NCBI GenBank assembly: GCA_905233955.1
Contig: CAJOFQ010000002.1
Span: 6,594-70,593 of the forward strand
Direction: 5' to 3'
Source: an uncultured Lachnospiraceae bacterium
GTDB lineage: Bacteria; Bacillota; Clostridia; Lachnospirales; Lachnospiraceae
DNA: 64,000 bases
Below the pieces are notes generated by a model. That model saw nothing but the letters and a program-made list of their open reading frames with translations, made no database searches and was not told the origin of the DNA. The position numbers and the translations under genes were made by a program. Of the stretch, positions 10,520 through 20,582 are shown one piece after another (positions within the stretch are counted from its first letter, which is position 1; each line of letters opens with the position of its first letter).

Positions 10520-13500
10520 TGTCACTGATCCTCTTAAAAGCTTCCAATACTGCTGCTTCGTGGGGGATTCCCCCTTCTTCAAACTGACCTGTCAAAGTCT
10601 GCATCCTTCTGTAATCATGAGGAACCACCTTTTTGAAGTTTTTGATCTGATTTTCAAAATCCCTGGCAATACTTCCGGCAAAAACCGAGCTGGTTTCCCT
10701 GATATAATCATCCAGAATACTCTTTAACTCCTCAATCTCATACTTGTCTGATAATTCATCAAGCTCCACCATGTCCTTATTGGTCTTAAGATATAGTGTA
10801 TGTCCTGCATCATAAACATAGGCAACTCCACCGCTCATGCCGGCAGCAAAGTTTTTGCCGGTATCACCCAGTATCAATGCCCTACCGCCTGTCATATACT
10901 CAAGGCCATGATCTCCGCAGCCTTCACACACTGCAGTCGCTCCGGAATTCCTGACAGCAAAACGCTCGCCTGCAATACCACAAATATAGGCAGTACCTCC
11001 TGTAGCTCCAAACAATGCAACATTGCCTGCTATAATGTTAGTGTGAGAATCATAAGAGGCATTCTTTGGAGGAATTACCACAAGCTTTCCTCCGGACAGA
11101 CCTTTTCCAAATCCATCGTTAGTATCTCCATACAGGCGAATTGTAATACCCTTAGGCAAAAATGCTCCAAAGGACTGTCCTCCGCCGCCCTGGGCTTCTA
11201 TCACAAGTGAATCATCGGCCAAAGTATTTTTATACCGCTTTGTGACCTCACTTCCAAGTATTGTACCAAAGGATCTGTCAGTACTGGAAACCTTGACATT
11301 TACAATCTCATTTTGTAAGTCTGTGCTTCCATCAAGAGTTTTCGAAAAAGCCGGAATAAGCTTTTTAACATCAACTACATTTTTAAGATCCACAAACGGA
11401 TTTGGCTTTTTATCCTTCCAGCCTTCTGCTTCATTATCCCTTACAAACAGGTCTCTTACATCAATGCAGTCAGCCCTCTTTGAAATATGGTTTTCTCTGC
11501 GCTTTAAGCACTCCGAATGACCAACCATCTCATCAATATTTCTAAATCCAAGACTGGCCATAATTTCCCGAAGCTGTTCGGCTATAAAGCGCATGAAATT
11601 CTCTACATACTCAGGCTTACCTGAAAATCTTTTTCTAAGCTCCTTGTTCTGTGTAGCAATTCCGGCAGGACAGGTATCTCTGGAGCATACACGCATCATC
11701 ATACAGCCCTCACATACCAATGGTGCTGTCGCAAATCCAAATTCCTCCGCACCAAGCAGCGCCGCCACTGCCACATCTCTGCCACTCATAAGTTTGCCGT
11801 CTGTTTCTAAAATAACCTTATCTCTAAGATCATTTTCTATCAAAGCTTTGTGTGCTTCCGCAAGACCCAATTCCCATGGAAGTCCTGCGTTATGAATAGA
11901 AGACATGGGAGCAGCGCCTGTTCCTCCGTCAAAGCCTGAAATCAGTATTACATCGGCTCCTGCCTTTGCAACTCCTGCCGCTATTGTTCCTACTCCAGAT
12001 TCCGAAACCAGCTTGACTGAAATCCTGGCTTTACGATTTGCGTTCTTAAGGTCGTATATAAGCTGGGCCAGATCTTCGATAGAATAAATATCATGATGGG
12101 GCGGCGGTGATATAAGCGACACTCCCGGAGTAGAAAATCTGGTCTTAGCAACCCAGGGATAAACCTTTTTTCCGGGCAGATGTCCGCCCTCACCGGGCTT
12201 TGCTCCCTGGGCCATCTTGATTTGAATCTCACTTGCGCTGCACAAATATTCACTGGTTACACCAAATCTTCCGGAAGCAACCTGCTTTACAGCACTGTTC
12301 TTTTCCGTTCCGAAACGGGCAGGATCCTCTCCACCCTCTCCTGTATTGGATTTTCCTCCCAGTCTGTTCATGGCTATAGCCAGGGTTTCATGTGCCTCCC
12401 TGGAAAGTGATCCATATGACATGGCACCTGTCTGAAAGCGCTTTACTATTGTATCAACGCTTTCAACCTCATCAATGGAAATGGCATCTTTCAAAGGAGC
12501 CAGATCAAACAGGCTCCTTATAGTGTGAGGATTTTTTTCATCATCAACAGTATTTGTATACTCCCTGAACAGCTCATAATTGCCTTCCCTGACTGACTGC
12601 TGCAGCAGTACTATAGTCTTTGGAGAATACAGATGATCGTAGGTATTTGCACCGGCTCTTGCCTTGTGGAACCCCATGGAATCGAGACTTTCATCCACGC
12701 TAAGCCCCAAAGGATCAAAGGCTTTGTCATGCCTGGCGCCAACATCCTCTCCTATTTCTTTTAAACCTATTCCTCCAATATGACAGGTTATTCCCGTAAA
12801 ATATCTGTCAACAAGCTTTTCTGACAATCCAACAGCTTCAAATATTCTTGCTGACTGATAAGACTGCATTGTGGAAATTCCCATTTTTGCAGCAATCTTA
12901 GTAACGCCTGAAAGCAATGCCTTGTTATAATCCTTGACTGCTGTAGATACATCCTTGTCCAGTCTTCCCGATTCAACCAATGAAGCTATACACTCATGCG
13001 CCAGATAGGGAAACAGCGCTCTTACTCCAAATCCCATAACACAGGCACAGGCATGAACATCTCTGACCTCTCCACTTTCCAGGATAAGTGATACTGCAGT
13101 TCTCTTTCTGGTGGTTACCAGGTGCTGTTCCACTGATGAAACAGCCAGAAGCGACGGGATTGGAACATGATTTTCATCAACTCCCCTGTCAGAGAGGATG
13201 ATGATGTTTATTCCCTTTGCAATAGCCCGGTCCACTGCTATATCAAGCTGTGTAAGAGCCCTCTCAAGTGATGTGTTTTTATAATATAAAATTGAGATAG
13301 TTCCTGACATAAAACCATCTTCAGACAAGGTCCTGATCTTGGCCAGATCTACGGCATCCAAAATTGGATGGTCTATTTCAACCATTTTACAGTTATCAGA
13401 TTTTTCTTCCAGCAGATCCCCGTCAGAACCAATATATACGGTGGTATCTGTTACTATTTTTTCCCTCAGTGAATCTATTGGCGGATTAGTAACCTGGGCA

Positions 13501-15026
13501 AACTGCTGGTAAAAATAATGAAACAGCAGCGGATGGGCGTTTGACAAAAATGCCAGAGGCACATCATGTCCCATGGAAGCCGTGGGCTCAAGGCCGTCTC
13601 TGGCCATGGGAAGGATTACATCCTTGACATCCTCGTATGTATATCCGAAAACCTTATAAAGTCTGTTTCTGGTCTTCTCGTCAGATACAGGAGTTTTCTC
13701 ATTGGGAACCGGCAGATTCCTCAAGTGCTTTAAGCTCCGATCCAGCCACTCTCCGTAAGGATTTCTCTTTGTAAAATACTCCTTGCACTCCTCATCAGAA
13801 ATAAGCTTGCCGGCTTCTGTGTCAATGACAAGAATCCTGCCAGGTGTAAGACGGGACTTTTTAACTATGTGTTCCGGGGCAATATCCAGCACCCCCACCT
13901 CAGAGGAAAGAATTAATCTGTTATCATCCGTTACATAATACCTGGCAGGTCTTAATCCATTTCTGTCAAGGGTTGCGCCTGCAATCTTACCGTCTGTAAA
14001 AAGCACGGCCGCCGGACCGTCCCATGGCTCCATCATAGTGGCATAATAGTGGTAGAAATCCTTCTGATCCCTGTCCATGAATTCATTATGCTTCCATGGC
14101 TCCGGAATAGTAACCATCATGGCAAGAGGCAGGGGCATACCATTCATGTACATAAACTCTATCGCGTTATCCAAAACTGCAGAATCTGAACCGGAATCAG
14201 CTACAACCGGAAGAATCTTGTCCACATCATCCTCCGAAAAAAGAGAATGCATTGTTTCTTCTCTTGCCAGCATCCTGTTGGCATTGCCTCTTATGGTATT
14301 GATCTCGCCGTTATGGGCTATCATCCTGTATGGGTGAGCCCTGTTCCATGAAGGGGTAGTATTAGTAGAAAATCTGGAATGAACCAGAGCAATCGCGCTT
14401 TTATAAACCTTGTCTCTTAAATCGTCATAGAACTTGCGAAGCTGCCCTACCAGAAACATCCCTTTATATACTATAGTCCTGCTGGAAAATGAGCATATAT
14501 AGGTATCCTCAGAGCTCTGTTCAAATTCTCTTCTCGCTACGAAGAGTCTTTTTTCAAATTCATCCTGGGTTTTTATTCTTTCAGGCCTCTTCACAAAGCA
14601 CTGGTATATCTGCGGCATACAGGAATAAGCCCTCTCACCCAAAATCTCGGGATGTGTAGGAACCTTTCTGGTCCAGATTATATCCAAGCCTTCCTTTTGG
14701 GTGATTACTTCAAACAGCCTCATGGCAAAGGTTCTCTTTATCTCATCCTGGGGAAAGAAGCACATGGCAATGCCGTACTCGCCATAATCCGGTAAGCTGA
14801 TCTGCTGCTCCTGTGCCCTGGCCTGGTAAAAATCATGTGATATCTGCACCAGAATTCCGACACCATCTCCAACCTTGCCGCTGGCATCCTTCCCTGCACG
14901 ATGCTCCAGCTTCTCAACAATATCCAAAGCATCTGACAAGGTCTTATAGGATGCCTTGCCATCGATATTAACTATCATCCCAATTCCGCAGGCATCATGC
15001 TCACGATTGTATCCCAAATTGTTCAT
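10512..15026 (-). CDS. gltB: Glutamate synthase large (alpha) subunit
   Basis: At 1504 residues this is a full-length GltB. The N-terminal class II glutaminase follows a short 12-residue propeptide, with Cys13 (in DACGIGM) as the nucleophile exposed by processing. The central and FMN-binding synthase domains follow (GGKSNTGEGGEDPARF; GAKPGEGGHLPGKK; ISGFDGGTGAAPMSSI), with a [3Fe-4S] cysteine cluster in CMMMRVCSRDTCPAG, and then the GXGXG beta-helix domain. It transfers the glutamine amide to 2-oxoglutarate. The start has GAGGTAGTT before the ATG. It begins two bases after glnN and overlaps gltD, so glutamine synthesis and use are encoded together. Confidence 0.97.
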   Translation of the reverse strand: MNNLGYNREHDACGIGMIVNIDGKASYKTLSDALDIVEKLEHRAGKDASGKVGDGVGILVQISHDFYQARAQEQQISLPDYGEYGIAMCFFPQDEIKRTFAMRLFEVITQKEGLDIIWTRKVPTHPEILGERAYSCMPQIYQCFVKRPERIKTQDEFEKRLFVARREFEQSSEDTYICSFSSRTIVYKGMFLVGQLRKFYDDLRDKVYKSAIALVHSRFSTNTTPSWNRAHPYRMIAHNGEINTIRGNANRMLAREETMHSLFSEDDVDKILPVVADSGSDSAVLDNAIEFMYMNGMPLPLAMMVTIPEPWKHNEFMDRDQKDFYHYYATMMEPWDGPAAVLFTDGKIAGATLDRNGLRPARYYVTDDNRLILSSEVGVLDIAPEHIVKKSRLTPGRILVIDTEAGKLISDEECKEYFTKRNPYGEWLDRSLKHLRNLPVPNEKTPVSDEKTRNRLYKVFGYTYEDVKDVILPMARDGLEPTASMGHDVPLAFLSNAHPLLFHYFYQQFAQVTNPPIDSLREKIVTDTTVYIGSDGDLLEEKSDNCKMVEIDHPILDAVDLAKIRTLSEDGFMSGTISILYYKNTSLERALTQLDIAVDRAIAKGINIIILSDRGVDENHVPIPSLLAVSSVEQHLVTTRKRTAVSLILESGEVRDVHACACVMGFGVRALFPYLAHECIASLVESGRLDKDVSTAVKDYNKALLSGVTKIAAKMGISTMQSYQSARIFEAVGLSEKLVDRYFTGITCHIGGIGLKEIGEDVGARHDKAFDPLGLSVDESLDSMGFHKARAGANTYDHLYSPKTIVLLQQSVREGNYELFREYTNTVDDEKNPHTIRSLFDLAPLKDAISIDEVESVDTIVKRFQTGAMSYGSLSREAHETLAIAMNRLGGKSNTGEGGEDPARFGTEKNSAVKQVASGRFGVTSEYLCSASEIQIKMAQGAKPGEGGHLPGKKVYPWVAKTRFSTPGVSLISPPPHHDIYSIEDLAQLIYDLKNANRKARISVKLVSESGVGTIAAGVAKAGADVILISGFDGGTGAAPMSSIHNAGLPWELGLAEAHKALIENDLRDKVILETDGKLMSGRDVAVAALLGAEEFGFATAPLVCEGCMMMRVCSRDTCPAGIATQNKELRKRFSGKPEYVENFMRFIAEQLREIMASLGFRNIDEMVGHSECLKRRENHISKRADCIDVRDLFVRDNEAEGWKDKKPNPFVDLKNVVDVKKLIPAFSKTLDGSTDLQNEIVNVKVSSTDRSFGTILGSEVTKRYKNTLADDSLVIEAQGGGGQSFGAFLPKGITIRLYGDTNDGFGKGLSGGKLVVIPPKNASYDSHTNIIAGNVALFGATGGTAYICGIAGERFAVRNSGATAVCEGCGDHGLEYMTGGRALILGDTGKNFAAGMSGGVAYVYDAGHTLYLKTNKDMVELDELSDKYEIEELKSILDDYIRETSSVFAGSIARDFENQIKNFKKVVPHDYRRMQTLTGQFEEGGIPHEAAVLEAFKRISDNG

Positions 15027-15028
15027 AA

Positions 15029-17113
15029 CTACCTCACACTATATAACAAATCTCCATATGTCGGATATGGCCATATATCTCTCGGAACAATTGATTCCAG
15101 TTCATCTACAGCCTCTCTTAATGAGTGCATAGCCTCATGAATTGTGTATTCATGATACCGCGCAAGCTCAGGAACACTTGTGATCTTGCTTTCACCCTTG
15201 ACTGCGTTTTCCAGTTTTTCCAGTCTGTCGTAAATGTCCTGAATAAGTCTGGAGGATCTTTCTAACAGCTTTTGTTCTGTATCAGCATTGATTCCTACTT
15301 CCTTCTTCTTGATAATAAGCTCGGATAACTTGGATTCATACGAAAGTCCTGCACCTAAAATATTCCTCCTTACCATCCACTGCATGGTAAGAGCTTCTAT
15401 GTTGATCTGTTTGTAATAGTTCTCAAGCAGAATTTCATATCTGGCTCTTATCTCGGATTCGGAATATACCTTATGTCTGGTAAAAAGCTCTATTGACTTA
15501 TCCTCTACAAAGGCCTCCATAGCTTCTACTGTAGTAGGCAGGTTCAAAAGACCTCTCTTTTTTGCTTCTTCCTTCCACTCTTCTCCGTATCCGTTGCCGT
15601 TAAATAATATTCTCTTGTGCTCAACTATCTCACTTTTTATCAGCTTTGTAAGAGCATCATCAAAATTGTCAGCTTTTTCCAGGATATCCGCGTAGCCTGA
15701 CAGAGCCTCTGCAACTATTGTGTTTAAAATAATGTTAGGTCCTGAAATAGAAGCTGATGATCCCAGACTCCTGAATTCAAATTTGTTGCCGGTAAAAGCA
15801 AATGGTGAAGTTCTGTTCCTGTCAGTGGAATCCTTCGGAATGTGAGGAAGTACACTTGCTCCTATACTCATCAGTTCCTTGCCGCTGTCATGATAATCTC
15901 TGCCCTCTTCTATTGCGGATAACACAGCCTCCAGTTCATCTCCCAAGAACACCGACATAATAGCAGGCGGAGCTTCATTGGCTCCCAATCTGTGATCATT
16001 GCCTGCGCTTGCGACAGACATACGAAGCAATCCCTGATACTCATCTACTGCCTTGATAACGGCTACCAGGAAAAGCAAAAACTGAGCGTTTTCAAAGGGC
16101 GTATCTCCCGGTTCAAGCAGATTGATACCTGTATCGGTAGAAATGGACCAGTTATTATGCTTTCCTGAACCATTAACTCCGGCAAAAGGCTTCTCGTGAA
16201 GAAGACAAACCATGCCATGACGCTGGGCTACTGTCTTCATCAATTCCATAGTAAGCTGGTTGTGATCTGTGGCAATATTGGTGGTCTGGTATACAGGTGC
16301 CAGCTCGTGCTGGGCAGGGGCAACCTCATTATGCTCAGTCTTAGCATATATACCAAGCTTCCACAGCTCTTCATCCAAATCCTTCATATACGCCTTGACT
16401 CTTGGCTTGATCATTCCAAAATAATGATCGTCCAGCTCCTGTCCTTTTGGAGGATTGGCGCCGAACAAGGTCCGTCCTGTATATATAAGATCCGGTCTTT
16501 CGGCATACATTTTTTCATCAATCAAAAAATATTCCTGCTCGGGACCAACCGTAGTAAGTACCCTTTTTGCTGTGTCATTTCCAAATAGTTTTAATATGCG
16601 AAGTGCCTGCTTTTCCAATGCCTGCATAGATCTTAAGAGGGGCGTCTTTTTATCCAGCGCTTCTCCGCTGTAGGATGCAAAGGCTGTGGGAATACACAGC
16701 GTATCGTCCTTGATAAAAGCATATGATGTGGGATCCCATGCAGTATATCCCCTTGCCTCAAAGGTAGCTCTCAAGCCTCCGGATGGAAAGCTTGACGCGT
16801 CGGGCTCGCCTTTTACAAGCTCCTTGCCTGAAAACTCCAGCAGAACTCTGCCTCCCTGCTCAGGGGAAATAAAGCTGTCATGCTTTTCCGCTGTAACTCC
16901 GGTCATGGGCTGGAACCAATGTGTAAAATGTGTTGCGCCCTTCTCCGTCGCCCAATCCTTCATGGCCTCCGCAACAACATTTGCCAGATCCATCTGCAGA
17001 TGCTTGCCCTCGGCAATTGTTTTTTGCAGAGCCTTGTACACATCCTTGGGAAGCCGTTCCTTCATTACCTCATCATTAAATACCTGTGTTCCAAATATTT
17101 CTCTGATACCCAT
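15029..17113 (-). CDS. glnN: Glutamine synthetase type III
   Basis: 694 residues, the characteristic large size of GSIII (types I and II are about 350-470). The N-terminus [20 protein letters not shown] and the segment [18 protein letters not shown] are typical. Catalytic-domain motifs include [35 protein letters not shown] and the [16 protein letters not shown] segment. It assimilates ammonia into glutamine. A strong GAGGAGAAGAAAG site precedes the ATG. It sits second in the operon, after asnB (57-base gap) and 2 bases before gltB, providing substrate for the glutamate synthase downstream. Having a second, short type I-like GS in the same operon is unusual. Confidence 0.96.
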   Translation of the reverse strand: MGIREIFGTQVFNDEVMKERLPKDVYKALQKTIAEGKHLQMDLANVVAEAMKDWATEKGATHFTHWFQPMTGVTAEKHDSFISPEQGGRVLLEFSGKELVKGEPDASSFPSGGLRATFEARGYTAWDPTSYAFIKDDTLCIPTAFASYSGEALDKKTPLLRSMQALEKQALRILKLFGNDTAKRVLTTVGPEQEYFLIDEKMYAERPDLIYTGRTLFGANPPKGQELDDHYFGMIKPRVKAYMKDLDEELWKLGIYAKTEHNEVAPAQHELAPVYQTTNIATDHNQLTMELMKTVAQRHGMVCLLHEKPFAGVNGSGKHNNWSISTDTGINLLEPGDTPFENAQFLLFLVAVIKAVDEYQGLLRMSVASAGNDHRLGANEAPPAIMSVFLGDELEAVLSAIEEGRDYHDSGKELMSIGASVLPHIPKDSTDRNRTSPFAFTGNKFEFRSLGSSASISGPNIILNTIVAEALSGYADILEKADNFDDALTKLIKSEIVEHKRILFNGNGYGEEWKEEAKKRGLLNLPTTVEAMEAFVEDKSIELFTRHKVYSESEIRARYEILLENYYKQINIEALTMQWMVRRNILGAGLSYESKLSELIIKKKEVGINADTEQKLLERSSRLIQDIYDRLEKLENAVKGESKITSVPELARYHEYTIHEAMHSLREAVDELESIVPRDIWPYPTYGDLLYSVR

Positions 17114-17170
17114 CTTTCTTCTCCTCTCTTTTACTTGAATGAAACCTGACTATCTTTTTTCCTGTCAAAT

Positions 17171-18754
17171 TTATACACCGCTGTCACCGTAATTATCCAA
17201 AACCCTGGCAGATGGATCGTTCACATTGCAATGCTCCCAATTCGGATTAGGCATCCAGAATCCCGAAACCATCCTGGCCTGATTTGGATAGTGTTTTTCA
17301 AACAATTCTCTGTATAAAAGCGACTCCTTTGTAAAAGGCTTTGCGAAATCATACTTTTCTGATTTTTCAGCAAACTCTTCATCTGTATAAAGGCTGTTGG
17401 CATAATCCCGGATATCATCCACCATAGAATGTCCCACTGCATCTGAAAAAGCAGCCTTTTCCCTGAAGAGAATATCATAGGGCAGGTAATCTCCATCCTC
17501 AAAGGCGTGTCTTAGGAGGTATTTACCTTTACCATACTTATTCAGCTTCTTTTCAGGATCAATTGCCATGACATAATCCACAAACTCCAGATCACCAAAA
17601 GGTACCCTTGCCTCCATTGAGTGTACAGAAATACATCTGTCTGCTCTTAAAACATCATACATGTGAAGCTCTCTGACCCTTTTTTCCGCTTCCTGCTGAA
17701 AGCTCTCGGCATCGGGAGCGTAATCCGTGTATTTATATCCGAACATTTCATCAGAAATCTCTCCCGTAAGCAGCACCCTGACATCAGTTTGTTCACGAAT
17801 ACCCTGGCACAGAAGATACATTCCCATACTCGCCCTGATTGTAGTAATGTCATAGGTTCCAATTGCTGCTATAACCTTCTCCAGAGAATTAATAACTATA
17901 TCTTTGTTGATAATAATCTCTGTATGTTTGCTTCCCAGAAAGTCTGCCACCTCCCTGGCATATTTAAGATCTATAGCGTCTGTATCCATTCCTATGGCAA
18001 AAGTTCTGATCGGTTCATCCAATATCCTGTTTGCTATAGCACACACCAAAGAAGAATCCAAACCTCCGGAAAGCAGAAATCCTACAGGTGCATCTGCACT
18101 CAGACGCTTATCTACCCCTGAAATAAGCTTCTCTCTGATATTTCCGGCTATAGAGTCCATATCATCAGAAATATATTCTCTTCTGCGGGAAATCTCGTTA
18201 TAACAAACAAATTTACCGTTATAATAGTAATATCCCGGCGGAAAAGGCTTGATCTCATCTGATAATCCGACAAGATTCTTTGCTTCACTGGCAAATATTA
18301 TTCCGCCGCTTGTATCGTATGCATAAAACAGCGGTCTTATTCCGATGGGATCTCTGGCTGCAATGATATCATTGTTTTTTTCGTCATATATGACACACGC
18401 AAACTCAGCATCCAGCATGGCAAACATTTCACAGCCATATAATTCATACATGGGAAGCAATACTTCACAGTCACTGTTTCCTGAAAATGTAAAGCCTCTT
18501 TGTATCAGATCAGCTTTGATGCCTTCAAAACCATATATCTCACCATTACAAACCACATATCTGCTATCCTTTGAAAACGGCTGCATTCCACTGGAGCCTG
18601 GCCCCATGATAGAGAGTCTGTTAAATCCCATTAAGAAATTATTAAGCTGTATTATTTTCTGCGCATCCGGGCCTCTGCTAAGGGTCCGGTCCAGTGCGTC
18701 ATGAAATCTTTCACTTGTTATACTACTCTTGTACGCTGCCATAATAGAACACAT
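17171..18754 (-). CDS. asnB: Asparagine synthase (glutamine-hydrolysing)
   Basis: AsnB makes asparagine from aspartate, ATP and glutamine. The frame is open to 18766, but the start must be the ATG at 18754, because class II glutaminases need the cysteine right after Met (MCSIMAAY); GGGATGG lies upstream. The more common MCGI reads MCSI here. The glutaminase domain covers residues about 2-190. The synthetase domain has the ATP PP-loop SGGLDSSLV and the later LLTGEISDEMFGY segment. Length is 527 residues, slightly under E. coli AsnB. It is the first gene of the long glutamine operon, downstream of a promoter and a leader terminator, so its expression probably depends on read-through. Confidence 0.94.
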   Translation of the reverse strand: MCSIMAAYKSSITSERFHDALDRTLSRGPDAQKIIQLNNFLMGFNRLSIMGPGSSGMQPFSKDSRYVVCNGEIYGFEGIKADLIQRGFTFSGNSDCEVLLPMYELYGCEMFAMLDAEFACVIYDEKNNDIIAARDPIGIRPLFYAYDTSGGIIFASEAKNLVGLSDEIKPFPPGYYYYNGKFVCYNEISRRREYISDDMDSIAGNIREKLISGVDKRLSADAPVGFLLSGGLDSSLVCAIANRILDEPIRTFAIGMDTDAIDLKYAREVADFLGSKHTEIIINKDIVINSLEKVIAAIGTYDITTIRASMGMYLLCQGIREQTDVRVLLTGEISDEMFGYKYTDYAPDAESFQQEAEKRVRELHMYDVLRADRCISVHSMEARVPFGDLEFVDYVMAIDPEKKLNKYGKGKYLLRHAFEDGDYLPYDILFREKAAFSDAVGHSMVDDIRDYANSLYTDEEFAEKSEKYDFAKPFTKESLLYRELFEKHYPNQARMVSGFWMPNPNWEHCNVNDPSARVLDNYGDSGV

Positions 18755-18783
18755 ATTAATCACCATCCCAAACTAAAAAAACT

Positions 18784-18834
18784 CAAAAAAAAAGGCAAAG
18801 ACGCCAACACAATACTGTGTGGCACCTTTGCCTT
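18784..18834 (-). terminator. Intrinsic terminator inside the asnB leader (putative attenuator)
   Basis: On the minus strand AAGGCAAAG pairs with CTTTGCCTT. Inside it, GCCA pairs with TGGC and ACAC with GTGT, and the hairpin is followed by nine T residues. It lies about 15-60 bases after the likely transcription start and about 30 bases before the asnB start codon. There is no minus-strand gene upstream that it could terminate, because the next gene is divergent. It therefore probably controls entry into the operon. The apical loop can be drawn as AGTATT, which has A1 but not the G4 expected of an ANTAR hexaloop. Confidence 0.8.
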
Positions 18835-18855
18835 CCTAATTCAACTATGGAGGCT

Positions 18856-18884
18856 ATGATACAACAACATTTACAAAAAGTCAA
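18856..18884 (-). promoter_or_regulatory. Promoter of the asnB-glnN-gltBD-GS-ANTAR-pyrG operon
   Basis: Minus strand TTGACT (18879-18884), a 17-base spacer and TATCAT (18856-18861). Predicted transcription start is near 18849, giving a leader of about 95 bases before asnB that contains the terminator. Confidence 0.75.
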
Positions 18885-18899
18885 TATTGTTTTTGTAAA
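18870..18899. repeat. Inverted repeat over the asnB -35 region
   Basis: TTTACAAAAA (18870-18879) and TTTTTGTAAA (18890-18899) form a perfect 10-bp dyad with a 10-base centre. It overlaps the asnB -35 hexamer and lies in the divergent space before the antiporter gene, so it may be an operator. AT-richness makes chance more likely than for a GC-rich palindrome. Confidence 0.5.
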
Positions 18900-18935
18900 A
18901 AAACACAAAGAAGCCCCAAAGAATTTTTTGCCCCC

Positions 18936-18964
18936 TTGTGCCATACATAAAAATCGGCTATAGT
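18936..18964 (+). promoter_or_regulatory. Probable promoter of the NhaC-family gene
   Basis: TTGTGC (18936-18941), a 17-base spacer and TATAGT (18959-18964), ending about 38 bases before the ATG at 19002. The -35 is weak. Confidence 0.45.
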
Positions 18965-19001
18965 TTTGGATGTTGTACAAAATGACATTGGGGAGGATAA
19001 T

Positions 19002-20528
19002 ATGTTTACAAATTCACTATGGGCGTTATTACCGCCTGTCATTGCTATTGTTCTGGCACTCATTACCAAGGAAGTTTATTCATCTTTGATGATCGGAATT
19101 ATAGCAGGAGGACTTCTGTACGCTAATTTTAATCCGGTTACAGCCATGAATCACATATTTGTGGACGGCATGATTGGTCAGCTTTCAGATCCCTGGAATG
19201 TCGGCATTCTGATATTCCTGGTGGTCTTAGGAAGCGTGGTTATGCTGATGAACAGGGCCGGAGGATCAGCCGCCTTTGGCAGATGGGCTTCTGAGCATGT
19301 TAAGACAAGAGTTGGAGCACAGCTTGCAACTATGGCCCTTGGACTGCTTATCTTCATCGACGACTATTTCAACTGCCTTACTGTCGGCTCGGTAATGCAG
19401 CCTGTCACAGACAAGCACAGAGTATCACGGGAAAAGCTTGCGTATCTTATTGATGCTACAGCTGCTCCAGTGTGCATTATTGCTCCTATCTCATCATGGG
19501 CGGCTGCAGTAACCGGATTTGTGGATGGAGCAAACGGATTGACCCTTTTTATCAGGGCAATTCCCTATAACCTTTACGCATTTCTGACTTTTGCCATGAT
19601 CATTATGCTGACTGTGGGACAGTTCGATTACGGCCCCATGAAAAAGGCCGAGGAAATGCTCAAAAAACCCGAAATACCCGATCCTAGTATGAGGCATCCC
19701 AGCGTAACCGGTTCAGAGGATCAGCCTCATCCCCCTGTTTCCGGCAGGGGCAAGGTTATTCACCTTATATTGCCTATAGTATCTCTTATAGTATGCTGCA
19801 TTATTGGAATGATCTATACCGGTGGCTTCTTCAGTGGTGAAAGCTTTGTAGATGCTTTTGCTAACGCAGATGCATCTGTCGGACTGGTATACGGATCGAC
19901 CGTTGCCCTTCTTATCACAATAGTATTTTACCTGATCACCAGGGTTTTAAGCTTTGAAGAATGTATGAATGCTGTGCCAGAAGGCTTTAAGAGCATGGTT
20001 CCCGCCATTTTGATCCTTACTCTGGCATGGACCCTAAAGGGAATGACCGACTCCCTTGGAGCTGCTGATTATGTTGCCTCTCTTGTGGAAAGCGTTGCTG
20101 AAAATGGAATGGTTATGAGCTTTTTACCGGCGTTTGTGTTTGTAATTGGCGCATTTCTGGCTTTTGCAACCGGAACCTCATGGGGCACATTTGGCCTGCT
20201 CATACCGATTGTAGTAAGTGCTTTCCACAGTGATATCAACAACGAGCTTATGATCATATCCATATCGGCATGTATGGCAGGAGCTGTCTGCGGTGATCAC
20301 TGCTCTCCTATCTCTGATACTACTATCATGGCCTCTGCCGGAGCTCAGTGCAAGCATATCAGCCATGTATCCACCCAGCTGCCCTACGCTATGACAGCGG
20401 CTGCAGTATCCTTTGTTGGATATATTATAAGCGGCTTTATCAGGAACTGGATCATTACACTGCCTTTGGGAATTGCCATTATGGTTGTAGTAATGCTAGT
20501 GTTAAAGCGTTTGTATTCCAATAAATAA
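19002..20528 (+). CDS. NhaC-family Na+/H+ antiporter
   Basis: A polytopic inner-membrane protein of about 508 residues with roughly 11-12 hydrophobic helices, beginning MFTNSLWALLPPVIAIVLAL. Conserved NhaC-family segments are visible: FIDDYFNCLTVGSVMQPVTD with acidic residues in a helix, the ATAAPVCIIAPISSWAA segment, FATGTSWGTFGLLIP and GDHCSPISDTTIMASAGA. Members exchange Na+ for H+ or use ion gradients for small solutes; the exact substrate cannot be told. The frame is open from 18966 (TTG), but the ATG at 19002 has an excellent GGGGAGGATAAT site. It is divergent from asnB and ends in a strong bidirectional terminator, so it is a single-gene unit. Confidence 0.88.
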   Translation: MFTNSLWALLPPVIAIVLALITKEVYSSLMIGIIAGGLLYANFNPVTAMNHIFVDGMIGQLSDPWNVGILIFLVVLGSVVMLMNRAGGSAAFGRWASEHVKTRVGAQLATMALGLLIFIDDYFNCLTVGSVMQPVTDKHRVSREKLAYLIDATAAPVCIIAPISSWAAAVTGFVDGANGLTLFIRAIPYNLYAFLTFAMIIMLTVGQFDYGPMKKAEEMLKKPEIPDPSMRHPSVTGSEDQPHPPVSGRGKVIHLILPIVSLIVCCIIGMIYTGGFFSGESFVDAFANADASVGLVYGSTVALLITIVFYLITRVLSFEECMNAVPEGFKSMVPAILILTLAWTLKGMTDSLGAADYVASLVESVAENGMVMSFLPAFVFVIGAFLAFATGTSWGTFGLLIPIVVSAFHSDINNELMIISISACMAGAVCGDHCSPISDTTIMASAGAQCKHISHVSTQLPYAMTAAAVSFVGYIISGFIRNWIITLPLGIAIMVVVMLVLKRLYSNK

Positions 20529-20542
20529 TGATATATAATATC

Positions 20543-20580
20543 AAAAGCCCCTTCCCAAATTTTAAAGGAAGGGGCTTTTA
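20543..20580. terminator. Bidirectional intrinsic terminator
   Basis: AAAAGCCCCTTCC and GGAAGGGGCTTTT form a perfect 13-bp stem with an 11-base loop. It has T-runs on both strands and lies between the convergent antiporter and HD-protein genes. Confidence 0.9.
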
Positions 20581-20582
20581 TA

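Noticed and set aside
18784..18834. Classical ANTAR dual-hexaloop target in the asnB leader
   Set aside because: Only one hairpin is clear, and its possible six-base loop AGTATT lacks G at position 4. I keep the terminator but not the ANTAR-site label.
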